NCBI GenBank assembly: GCA_002368645.1
Contig: DFEE01000006.1
Location: forward strand, 189,121-253,120
Origin: Bacteroidales bacterium UBA3810
GTDB lineage: Bacteria > Bacteroidota > Bacteroidia > Bacteroidales > Paludibacteraceae
Length of the DNA stretch: 64,000 nucleotides
Direction of reading: 5' to 3'
Made by a program: the position numbers and the translations under genes. The notes beneath the pieces are model-generated. The model made no database searches and was not told where the DNA came from. It was given only the letters and a program-made list of their open reading frames with translations. Of this stretch, positions 1 through 8,007 are shown piece after piece; positions within the stretch are counted from its first letter, which is position 1; every line of letters begins with the position of its first letter.

Positions 1-1859
1 ATAAATGCCAGTAAGCAATAGGCAATCATAATGATGGCGACGTGCATGGTCAGTAGCGGTGATTGGAGCACGGGCATGAGGTTGGTTATTTGCGGGTTAG
101 CGCCACTCATCATACTTACCATGAGGGTCATACCGCTTATGAGATACCCAAATGAGAGCAGCATGAGATTAGGTAGTGGTCCCGTTGTGGTCGCGTTGTG
201 GTCCCGTTGTGGTCCCGTTGTGGTCGCGTTGCAGTCAGGAAAATTATCCGAAGTGTCAGCAGGTTTAGAAGCGTGGCGGGCGAGGGTTAAGGTGACGGTG
301 ATAATGGTGGTAATCCAAGCGAGGAACTGCATGGTTTCAAATCCATTGGACAGGGGGATATGCCCGCCGACGAGCCAGCGGAGTCCCAACACAAACGCCA
401 GAAAGAGACCAACACATGCCATGAGAGTGACTAAAATATATAAAAGCCATTGAGGCATGGTGCGTCCCCTTGACAACAAGATAATTGTGACAATAAAGAG
501 GAGAATACCGAGGGTCGCCAACCCCATTGCCAGCGGACGGGTATAGTGCAGGTGATTGAGGATTTGTTCGGCTCGCGCTTTGCGGGCAATCTGAGCGCCC
601 GCTTGGCTATCCAATGTTTGGAGCGTTGACAACTGCCATTGACGGAGAGCAATAAGGCTGTCATTGGCTGCCACGTTACGACCTTCTGCCAGCAACCGTG
701 AGATGTCATTGATAGCCAAATAGAGATGTATTTCATCCCCGGGTTCCGCCATGGGCAAAGGACTGAATTGGTAGAGCGTTCCCATACATGCCATACTGAT
801 GAGTTGGAATTTTTCGTCTGCAGCCAAGGCGTTTTTATTCCGCTGTTTGAGTAGCGGGTCCAACTTATAACTGCCATTGCCGATATAATCCCTTAGAGAG
901 ACATACTTGCCCTCTGCGTGCAGGACTTTTTTAACCTCATCGCCTTTGATTTTAATCATGGGTTCTGTAACCCAAGCGTCATAATAATAGAGCCAACCTA
1001 CGAGCACTTGTTCTGCTGTCAGGCCTTGGTAAGAGGGTTTACCGTATAGCTTGGTGCAAAAATCATTGGCAACTGTGGAAAACGGGCAAACTCTATCGTT
1101 ATAATACACCAAAAGATTTCCGTATGACGCGGCAACCGGCCTCTGAAGGGTTTTAGGAGCGGCGGAAACAGATAGCGGAAGTGTCAAGAGTATGAGCAGT
1201 GAGAGCTTGCGGACGAGGTCTCTAAAGCGGGTGCGTTTTTGGAAGAAAAACGCGATGATGGCAAACAGCAGTAAGCCGTAGCCACAGTAGGTAACCCCTA
1301 TACCCCAAGGGTCATGGCTGACCGAAAGGGTTGTGCCTAAAGCGTCATCGTCGAATTTGGATTGGTAAAAGCGATAATGTTTGAAACTAAAGATTTGATT
1401 CATAGCTACCTGTCCGGAAACTGTTTGTTTTCCGTCGCAGAGTTCAATATCGCTGACAAAGTCCATCGGTGCTCGTGTGCCCGGGTAATACTCGAGGTGA
1501 AAATGTTGCAACGAAGCGCTAATAGACGAGTTTAAGACTTGTACGGGCGCTTCGTCCATACGGAGATGCACCTCTCCGGTTTCGCCGAACAGATGTGTTA
1601 TCAAGGCGCCACCGAGAATGATAACAAAAGAAAAATGTAACAGGCAAGTAATGACCTGCCTGTACATTTTGACCGTGAAAAGATACCATCCACCGAATAT
1701 CACAGCCAATGTCCAAAGAGCAATTGTCCACGGTGCGGTGTAGAAGTATCTAACGGTAAATTCCGTTGAGATAATTTTCTCACACACAGTAGCTACAATC
1801 AGTAGTAAGATAATCACTCCCATAAGGGAGAAGGCGATGGGTTTCAGGTACTTTTTCAT
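1..1859 (-). CDS. ccsBA: Cytochrome c maturation protein, ResB-CcsA fusion (3' end outside window)
   Basis: System II cytochrome c biogenesis protein that handles heme and attaches it to CxxCH motifs outside the inner membrane. The reading frame begins MKKYLKPIAF at 1859 and stays open to base 3, about 619 codons, with no stop before the edge. The N-terminal half is ResB-like: two early membrane segments, then a periplasmic domain. The second half is CcsA-like: the stretch RWLVGGHIPLSNGFETMQFL matches the family pattern (GHxPxSNxxE), followed by further membrane segments and LQSPLLTMHVAIIMI, whose His is the expected heme ligand region. Between two membrane segments lies a Thr/Gly/Pro/Asn-rich loop encoded by an 11-bp tandem repeat. 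It starts 45 bases after the stop of a di-heme cytochrome lipoprotein, a natural substrate. Family assignment is strong; substrate pairing is inferred from position. Confidence 0.88.
   Translation of the reverse strand, partial: MKKYLKPIAFSLMGVIILLLIVATVCEKIISTEFTVRYFYTAPWTIALWTLAVIFGGWYLFTVKMYRQVITCLLHFSFVIILGGALITHLFGETGEVHLRMDEAPVQVLNSSISASLQHFHLEYYPGTRAPMDFVSDIELCDGKQTVSGQVAMNQIFSFKHYRFYQSKFDDDALGTTLSVSHDPWGIGVTYCGYGLLLFAIIAFFFQKRTRFRDLVRKLSLLILLTLPLSVSAAPKTLQRPVAASYGNLLVYYNDRVCPFSTVANDFCTKLYGKPSYQGLTAEQVLVGWLYYYDAWVTEPMIKIKGDEVKKVLHAEGKYVSLRDYIGNGSYKLDPLLKQRNKNALAADEKFQLISMACMGTLYQFSPLPMAEPGDEIHLYLAINDISRLLAEGRNVAANDSLIALRQWQLSTLQTLDSQAGAQIARKARAEQILNHLHYTRPLAMGLATLGILLFIVTIILLSRGRTMPQWLLYILVTLMACVGLFLAFVLGLRWLVGGHIPLSNGFETMQFLAWITTIITVTLTLARHASKPADTSDNFPDCNATTTGPQRDHNATTTGPLPNLMLLSFGYLISGMTLMVSMMSGANPQITNLMPVLQSPLLTMHVAIIMIAYCLLAF
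176..230. repeat. 11-bp tandem repeat, five units, inside ccsBA
   Basis: Five consecutive copies of GTGGTC(C/G)CGTT, varying only at one base (C,G,C,C,G). On the coding (minus) strand the unit reads AACGSGACCAC. Because 11 is not a multiple of 3, all three frames are used in turn and the peptide has an 11-residue period (NATTTGP...). Gain or loss of a unit would shift the frame. Confidence 0.95.
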
Positions 1860-1904
1860 TCGGTCTATTTAACCAATAACATTTATAAAAATCGTCCTCA
1901 CGGA

Positions 1905-3593
1905 TTAGATAGCATTTAAGAATGCGACGAGAGCATCACGGTCTTTTTTCGGCAGATTGTAGAAGCGTCTTGTGGCGTCAATGGCGTCAGACTCTTCGCT
2001 ATAGCCGTGCCACATAATGGCTTCCACGCAGTTGCGGGCACGGGTGTCATGTAAGCGTGCTTCGTTGACATCGCCGGTGGCTTTCATGTGCAGTCCGCGT
2101 CCCCAAAGCGGAGTTGTCCGGCACCAACCGGTGCGGATATCTTCAGCCATGCAGAGTTTGTGTTGCACAAAATCGGTGTATGGCCAGATGGTTTGGTTGG
2201 GGTAGCGCGGCATTTCCTGGTCGCGAGTGAAGAAGCGAGACGGGTCTTGGATATGGTCCGGTCCTGTTTTCCAACTGGGGCGGTGGCATGTGGCGCAACC
2301 AATCTCGTTGAAGAGTTCTTTGCCTCGTAGAACCTTTTCGTCACGATAGTCTCTGACAGCAGGAACTGCGAGTCCGCGATGCCAAACCATGAAGTCCGTA
2401 TAATCGTTATCGCTCATTTCGGCGGGCAGGTCTTTGGCGGTCAAGTAAGCGTAGATGGCCTCTTCGACGTTGTCCAACTTATATTTAGCATACGCACTAT
2501 CGGCAGCAATCAAGCGGTCAATGTAGGCAGGCCATTCTGCTTGTACTTCCGGGTCCTGCGACGAGATAGTCGCATAATTCGTACCTGCTAAATCGAGGTA
2601 GTGGAAGGTCCTATTGGAGCGGGTTACATTGGGGATATTCCAAATAGCATTAGCTCCGGCAGCGTCGAGAATCGGTCCGCGGCTCATCGCATATGTGTAG
2701 CGGCGTACATACGGCGTACCATCTCCGCCTTGCTTGGTGTTGGTGTAATAAGCCCCCGGAAGCCATGCGCCTCCGCTGAACCAAGCCGTCTTGAAATGCT
2801 TGAGGTATCCCTTATTATATGCTTCTTCCTCCCGTGCCCATTGTGCGGTGATGGAATCATCGGGAATGGCGTCTGTCAAACCTGTTCCGAATATACCGAT
2901 GGTGTTTTCGAGTTTGACACCGTAGTTATTGATATTGGGATTGTTCTGAGCAATAATGTCTGCACCATAAATGGCGGAAACAGGCATATTCACTATCGGG
3001 TATCGCAACTCAAACGACTCACCGTCAGGGAACGACATCACATTATTCGATGCCGCGCACTCCGTTGCGGTCTGCCATGTAACCGTGATTTGTTTTTCGT
3101 CAATAGGCGCTTTGAAAGGTGCAACAGCGTGTAACTGAGGCATACCTGCAACCCAAGTAACATAATTCTCATCACTCTTGTCATACACTACAAGCAACGT
3201 TCCATTACCTATCTCCATTGAGTTATATGTCCCTGCCGGAATGGACATACCGTGCCCGTAACCCGGGTGGCAGTGGATACAGGAAGAGCGCACATAGACG
3301 GGACCTAAACCGGAGCGAACACCCGTTTGGTTGGAGGTGTATTGTTTCTCAAAAAGTTGCTCACCGCGTTTGAACATGGTAATCCAATCACCGGCTTCTA
3401 CCTTAGGAGTGGGTTGCTCAAAGCAGTTTGCGGTAGAGTTGAAGGAAGTGCCTTGCACGCCTCCGGCATACACCCATGCGGGGATGGTTTCTACATCGGG
3501 ATTGTCGGTAGGAGTCTCGTTTACGCAACCGGTGAAGAGGACTGTCATCACCGAGACAATGAGAGACGGTACTAATAATGATTGGTATTTCAT
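1905..3593 (-). CDS. Di-heme c-type oxidoreductase lipoprotein (DUF1111 / COG3488 family)
   Basis: 562 residues. Lipoprotein signal peptide with lipobox ending at Cys23 (VLFTGC). Two c-type heme motifs: CIHCH at 105-109 and CATCH at 433-437, the spacing seen in the di-heme 'thiol oxidoreductase' family (DUF1111, distantly MauG-like). Expected to be an envelope electron-transfer protein. It starts two bases after the imelysin gene stops and is followed by the CcsBA maturation gene, so the operon supplies the heme-attachment machinery with its client. In other Bacteroidetes and Proteobacteria the same DUF1111-imelysin pair sits in iron-responsive operons; the actual substrate is unknown. No anomaly in length. 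Confidence 0.85.
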   Translation of the reverse strand: MKYQSLLVPSLIVSVMTVLFTGCVNETPTDNPDVETIPAWVYAGGVQGTSFNSTANCFEQPTPKVEAGDWITMFKRGEQLFEKQYTSNQTGVRSGLGPVYVRSSCIHCHPGYGHGMSIPAGTYNSMEIGNGTLLVVYDKSDENYVTWVAGMPQLHAVAPFKAPIDEKQITVTWQTATECAASNNVMSFPDGESFELRYPIVNMPVSAIYGADIIAQNNPNINNYGVKLENTIGIFGTGLTDAIPDDSITAQWAREEEAYNKGYLKHFKTAWFSGGAWLPGAYYTNTKQGGDGTPYVRRYTYAMSRGPILDAAGANAIWNIPNVTRSNRTFHYLDLAGTNYATISSQDPEVQAEWPAYIDRLIAADSAYAKYKLDNVEEAIYAYLTAKDLPAEMSDNDYTDFMVWHRGLAVPAVRDYRDEKVLRGKELFNEIGCATCHRPSWKTGPDHIQDPSRFFTRDQEMPRYPNQTIWPYTDFVQHKLCMAEDIRTGWCRTTPLWGRGLHMKATGDVNEARLHDTRARNCVEAIMWHGYSEESDAIDATRRFYNLPKKDRDALVAFLNAI

Positions 3594-3595
3594 GA

Positions 3596-4789
3596 TTACT
3601 TTTTATTTAAGATAGTTTCAATAAGTCCTTGCATTTTAGTTAGTTGGTTCACTAAGTCTGTACCTACTTTCGCTACAGCAACATCGGCTTGAGACGTCTT
3701 AGCGTTGGTAATAAATGGTTCCGGAATAGCTGCAATGGTTGTGATTGACTCGTCAATAAGAGTCAATGTGGCATCTGCATCGGCTTGGTAACCATTGTCC
3801 ACAAAGAATTGGTACAATGTATATTCGCCGCTTACGCCTTTGCCTGCAAAACTATTTTTGATAGATTTAATATTGTCCTGAAAATCTACAATGGAGTTCA
3901 GTGCATAGGGGCTCTCGATATAGTTTTTAGCCGCCTCGTCAGCTGCGCCATTCGGCGTGCCGATTTTCGTATTACCAACCTCATCGGCGATATCAACGCA
4001 ACCTTGCATAATTTGGTCAGCTACGGCGCCATAGGTCTTATAAATCGAACTATTCAACTCGATCATTTTGGCATTATACGGGTCGCGGTAGTCGGATTTC
4101 TCCAACTCAAGGTCTTCTAATAATTGTTGCTGTTCCTGAGATAGTTTATCTATTCCTACCCAGCAAGCGTAGAGCATATTCACTTGTCCTGCCAGGTCTT
4201 GGGCCACAGCGTTGGTGTAAACCAACTCGGCGCGGGTGTAGGAGGTGATGTCATGTACGCGTACATTGGTCGGATCGTCATTGTCCGGATCGTAAAGCAT
4301 ATACTCTATTGCGTGGAAGCCTAACAGACCGTAACCTAAATTAGCACTTACCCACGACGGATCGGCTTCAATAGCAGCCATCTGGGTAGCGTTGTTCAGA
4401 AGACTCAATAAATCGTCTTTTGCGAGCGGCCATGAATCTATATGAGGGTCCACATTGAGGTCTGAAACAGGCCCGAAAAGGAAACTCTCGCTCAGCTCCC
4501 AGTGTGCGCGGGCTTTTACCCAAGCGTCAATGGCGGCTTGCACATCGGCTTCGGTAAGGTTACCGGCATCAAACTTATCCAACATATCCCGGGTCTTTTC
4601 AGCCAGGGTGAGTGTTTCTTGAGCCAAAGCGGAATAAGTGGGAATAATGTTGTTGTTGACATCAGTGGAGACTGCCTGTTTGAGTTGGCGCTCTTGTTGA
4701 GAAAGTTGTGTGGGTTCGTTGCTACCCGGTTGGCAGCTGATCATAGTCAGTGCAGTAACTGCCATGAGAGTGTAAATAATCTTTTTCAT
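3596..4789 (-). CDS. Imelysin family (peptidase M75-like) lipoprotein
   Basis: About 397 residues from the ATG at 4789 (MKKIIYTLMA), chosen over an ATG four codons earlier because it gives a compact lipoprotein signal peptide with Cys after LTMIS. The family hallmark GxHxxE is present as GFHAIEYMLY (HAIE at 163-166 in the longer numbering), with the conserved upstream pattern WPLAKDD. Imelysin proteins are outer-membrane or periplasmic, four-helix, iron-regulated, and implicated in metal uptake; proteolysis is doubtful for most members. Lies 2 bases upstream of the di-heme cytochrome gene and 34 bases after the porin gene, in one operon. Confidence 0.87.
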   Translation of the reverse strand: MKKIIYTLMAVTALTMISCQPGSNEPTQLSQQERQLKQAVSTDVNNNIIPTYSALAQETLTLAEKTRDMLDKFDAGNLTEADVQAAIDAWVKARAHWELSESFLFGPVSDLNVDPHIDSWPLAKDDLLSLLNNATQMAAIEADPSWVSANLGYGLLGFHAIEYMLYDPDNDDPTNVRVHDITSYTRAELVYTNAVAQDLAGQVNMLYACWVGIDKLSQEQQQLLEDLELEKSDYRDPYNAKMIELNSSIYKTYGAVADQIMQGCVDIADEVGNTKIGTPNGAADEAAKNYIESPYALNSIVDFQDNIKSIKNSFAGKGVSGEYTLYQFFVDNGYQADADATLTLIDESITTIAAIPEPFITNAKTSQADVAVAKVGTDLVNQLTKMQGLIETILNKK

Positions 4790-4823
4790 TTTTGTAATCA
4801 TACTATATAACAGTTAAATATAT

Positions 4824-6269
4824 TTAATGTTTAAAAAATCCTACGTAGTTGACGCCGATAGCTACATAGGGTTCGTCATTATAGGGTACGGCGGCAGAGG
4901 GGTTTTTATTGATGATGCTATGAGCGTATTCGGCTTTGATAACGACCTGTGGGATAGGTAGGTAATTGAAGCCTGCGCTAATCTTTTGTCTTCCGCACCA
5001 ATAGGATTTAACAGAAGCGATAGCTGCTTCGGAGTCGTAGATGTCATAGCGGGCGAAGACATAGAATTGTTGGCGTTTCTCCCGCAATTTGGCGTTGAAA
5101 TGGAAGAACTCATAGCCTAATTCTGCGCCAACGGCATAGGCATCAGAAGCCACATTTTGCTTTTTGCTCACGGAGCTTTTAGGTTGCGAGAGATTGAATT
5201 GGGAAATCAATGACGCATCGCCTAAGTGCCCGTAGGTAGCACTTCCGCGGAAGATTACGTAATGGTCATTATAGCACCAGTCCAACGCCGCTAATGTCAC
5301 TAATCCCCGGACACCATAATATTTGTTGGATTGGTTGGAAGTTATTTTATTGAGGTCCTCTTTCAGGTAGTTCTTAAAGGATGTTCCGGCATAGCCGCTC
5401 AACGAAATTCTCAACGCATCGCTACCTTTTTTTTGCAATGGATAGAAGTCCAGCCGAGCCAACCCCGCATAGGTGTTCGCGAGCGTAAACTCATACGGAG
5501 ATGATGCTCCAAAATGAATCCATCGCTTATTGCCAAAGAGGTCGCTTTCCAATCCAGGCAGGAATTGCGCCGTGTAGCCTAACCATTTGTAGCGACCATG
5601 AAACTGCAATCCGATTTGGTGCCATGTGCAGGGTAGAATGGTCATTTCGCCTTCGGGACGATATACCCCAAAGAACTGATTCGGCTCATGGTGTGCGTTG
5701 GTGCCGCCTAACGGGACAACCAACATACCGGCGCGGAGATTGGCATAAGGGTTGAACGACTTTTGGATCCATAATTGCTCCAATGCTACTTCGCCACCGC
5801 GCTCCACTTCGGTTTCATATTCGCCGCCTTCCTCTTCCTCAATCTCTACCGCCGCTTCTACACCGCCATGCTCAAACTCAATTTCAGAACCAAAGGACCA
5901 TCCCCGTCCGAAATAATAACCGATATAAAAGCAGGCATGTGGTAAGTCAAACTCGCCGAAGCCGTCTTTCTTGTAATTGTCCGGATAGGAGTAGCGTTGG
6001 TAGTTGTTGGAGTAAAAGGCTCTTTTATAGGTTACTTCGGCATAACCGCCAATCGTCAGGCGTTGTTGAGGTTCTTCATAACTTACTGCCGACTCCCTTT
6101 TTTTAGGGAGTGCTTTTTGTTCTTGTTCTTGTGCCGATTGTTGTTCTAATCGCTCAACGCGTTGCAAGAGCGATTGCCATTCGGACGCACTGATGGTAAT
6201 CGAATCCGGCTGAGCCTCAATACTTAAGACAAATAAAAGATAAAAAAATACTAACCCGAGTCGTTTCAT
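4824..6269 (-). CDS. Outer-membrane porin-like beta-barrel protein, first gene of iron/cytochrome operon
   Basis: 481 residues. Signal peptide ending near VLSIEAQ. A short Gln/Glu-rich coiled-coil-like stretch (about 30-65, LQRVERLEQQ) precedes a barrel with alternating aromatic residues and Gly, and the chain ends in an aromatic-rich strand (VAIGVNYVGFFKH). The coiled coil followed by a barrel starting LTIGGYAEVTY resembles phosphate-selective porins and other trimeric Bacteroidetes porins, but the substrate cannot be read from sequence. It includes an unusually acidic loop (EEEEGGEYETEVERGGEV). It heads the imelysin / di-heme cytochrome / CcsBA operon and has its own promoter directly upstream. 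Confidence 0.75.
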   Translation of the reverse strand: MKRLGLVFFYLLFVLSIEAQPDSITISASEWQSLLQRVERLEQQSAQEQEQKALPKKRESAVSYEEPQQRLTIGGYAEVTYKRAFYSNNYQRYSYPDNYKKDGFGEFDLPHACFYIGYYFGRGWSFGSEIEFEHGGVEAAVEIEEEEGGEYETEVERGGEVALEQLWIQKSFNPYANLRAGMLVVPLGGTNAHHEPNQFFGVYRPEGEMTILPCTWHQIGLQFHGRYKWLGYTAQFLPGLESDLFGNKRWIHFGASSPYEFTLANTYAGLARLDFYPLQKKGSDALRISLSGYAGTSFKNYLKEDLNKITSNQSNKYYGVRGLVTLAALDWCYNDHYVIFRGSATYGHLGDASLISQFNLSQPKSSVSKKQNVASDAYAVGAELGYEFFHFNAKLREKRQQFYVFARYDIYDSEAAIASVKSYWCGRQKISAGFNYLPIPQVVIKAEYAHSIINKNPSAAVPYNDEPYVAIGVNYVGFFKH

Positions 6270-6293
6270 TGTTTAATTTCCCAAAATACTTTG

Positions 6294-6325
6294 CAAAATT
6301 ACAACAAAAAAGGGGATCTCGCAAT
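6294..6325 (-). promoter_or_regulatory. Sigma-ABfr type promoter for the porin-imelysin operon
   Basis: On the minus strand: ATTG (6322-6325, one mismatch to TTTG), 20-base spacer, TAATTTTG (6294-6301), 24 bases upstream of the porin ATG. The -33 box overlaps the terminator of the preceding operon. Confidence 0.6.
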
Positions 6326-6330
6326 CCCCT
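6306..6330 (-). terminator. Intrinsic terminator of glmS / acyl-CoA synthetase operon
   Basis: Minus strand: stem AGGGGAT / ATCCCCT with a six-base loop, then TTTTTT. A second small hairpin, CTGCCG-CGGCAG at 6345-6359, lies between it and the stop codon. Confidence 0.85.
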
Positions 6331-6365
6331 AATTCAGGTATTTTCTGCCGTGGCGGCAGGGGCAG

Positions 6366-8000
6366 TTAATGTTTGTCTTCGTAGAGGAAACGTCGGATGC
6401 TCTTTTTAGGTGTTTTCTCAAATTCTTTCTCCATGATTTCAACATGATGCAGCCGCGAATATTGCGGCAGAGCCTGGTTAATACGCTGCAGGATCATGTC
6501 CCAATAGGTTTGGTCGAACTGCGAGACGGCTTGGTCGGGGAAAATGAGTGCGACTAATTTGCCTTCTCGAGAGACAACGAGCGACTCCGCCACAGCCTGT
6601 TCATTATTAATGCGTGACTCAATGTCCTCAGGATAGATATTCTGTCCGGAAGCGCCTAAAATCATGGTCTTGATACGACCCTTAATATAAATATTCTTTT
6701 TGCGATCCATAGTACCGAGATCGCCGGTTTTGAACCATCCGTCCCGCGTGAAAGCGGCTTTGGTGGCTTCCTCATTTTTGTAGTAACCGATAAAGAGATT
6801 TTCGCCGCGTACTTGGATTTCGCCTACACCTTCTTCGTTGGGGTCTGCGATGCGTACTTCCATGCCAATCACGGGTTTGCCGCCGCTTCGCGCTTTGAAA
6901 CCCGAGATAACCTCGCCGCCGATAAGCGGTCCGCACTCGGTCATGCCATAGCCCACATCTAACGGGAAACGGACATCAAGGAGACATTTCTCGACAATGG
7001 GGTCAATAGCTGCACCGCCGCAGAGGAAGTATCTCAAGTGCCCGCCAAAGGTCTTGCGCAGTTTCTTTTGAATGACCTTCTTGATGATATCGCCGATAAC
7101 CGGCACATGCCAGAAGAAGCGGATATCTTTTTTGTTGACCCGTGGGGCAATGGCTTTCTTGTAAATCTTCTCGATGACGAGCGGAACGGTCACGATAAGG
7201 TAGGGTTGTACCTCTTGTAGTGCTTTGAGGAGCACAGAGGGCGTCGGCGTGCGTCCTAAGAAATAGATGGTGCAGCCGCTGACAAGGGGGTAGAGCAGTT
7301 CACAGACCTGTCCGAACATATGTGCTAACGGCAGCATAGACACTACTTTTTCACCCGGAATGGCCGGCAGATACTCGCGTCCGACATCCACATTGTTACT
7401 CAGCGACCTGTTGGTGAGCATAACCCCTTTGGGGTTGCCGGTTGAGCCGCTGGTATAGTTGATCAGCACTAATTCATCAAAGTTATAGGTACAGAAACCC
7501 TTAAAATCCCATTCGGAATTATTGCCTGCCTCCTGTGCCTTTTTACGCCATGCTTCATGAGCTTGACGGGCGTCATCGTCGCCTTGGATAAGCGAGAAAT
7601 CCGAGAGGGATATCACGCCTCGCAGTGCCGGCAATTGCTCTTCTTTGAGCCCTGCCCATATGATGGGCCCAACCATCAGCAATTTAGCGTCGGAATGCTC
7701 CACTAAAGCGCAGATATCCTTCGGCGTAAAATCTTGCAAGATGCTGACTATAACACCTTTAAAGGCCGCTATGGCCAAGTAGGCTACCGCCCAGTTCGCG
7801 CAATTACGACCTACAAGGGCTATTTTGTCGCCGGCTTTTAGACCCAATTGGTCGAAAAGTGCGTTTAATGACTCAATCTGCTGCGCCAATTGCTTGAAGG
7901 TGTATCGGCGTGCATCCTCACTCTCCATGTAGTCCACCAATGCTAATTGGTCAGGATAGTGTCGGATAGCTCTGTCTAAATGGGCTAAGTAGTGTTCCAT
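6366..8000 (-). CDS. Long-chain acyl-CoA synthetase / AMP-dependent ligase (copy 2)
   Basis: Activates fatty acids with ATP and CoA through an acyl-adenylate (ANL superfamily). Contains the phosphate-binding motif YTSGSTGNPKGVMLT, the A5 motif GYGMTECGPL, the hinge region KTGDLG, and the A10 lysine region EFEKTPKKSIRRF near the C terminus. About 544 residues from the ATG at 8000 (MEHYLAHLDR). The frame is open 18 codons further up, but that stretch overlaps the end of the upstream paralogue and looks like read-through, so the internal ATG is preferred; it leaves a 7-base spacer. Closely similar in length and motif order to the gene at 8008-9648, indicating tandem duplication. Last gene before the terminator. 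Confidence 0.88.
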   Translation of the reverse strand: MEHYLAHLDRAIRHYPDQLALVDYMESEDARRYTFKQLAQQIESLNALFDQLGLKAGDKIALVGRNCANWAVAYLAIAAFKGVIVSILQDFTPKDICALVEHSDAKLLMVGPIIWAGLKEEQLPALRGVISLSDFSLIQGDDDARQAHEAWRKKAQEAGNNSEWDFKGFCTYNFDELVLINYTSGSTGNPKGVMLTNRSLSNNVDVGREYLPAIPGEKVVSMLPLAHMFGQVCELLYPLVSGCTIYFLGRTPTPSVLLKALQEVQPYLIVTVPLVIEKIYKKAIAPRVNKKDIRFFWHVPVIGDIIKKVIQKKLRKTFGGHLRYFLCGGAAIDPIVEKCLLDVRFPLDVGYGMTECGPLIGGEVISGFKARSGGKPVIGMEVRIADPNEEGVGEIQVRGENLFIGYYKNEEATKAAFTRDGWFKTGDLGTMDRKKNIYIKGRIKTMILGASGQNIYPEDIESRINNEQAVAESLVVSREGKLVALIFPDQAVSQFDQTYWDMILQRINQALPQYSRLHHVEIMEKEFEKTPKKSIRRFLYEDKH

Positions 8001-8007
8001 AGTGCAA

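Noticed and set aside
431..877. 148-residue minus-strand open frame
   Set aside because: Out-of-frame shadow of ccsBA, whose true frame is continuous through this stretch with recognisable CcsA motifs.
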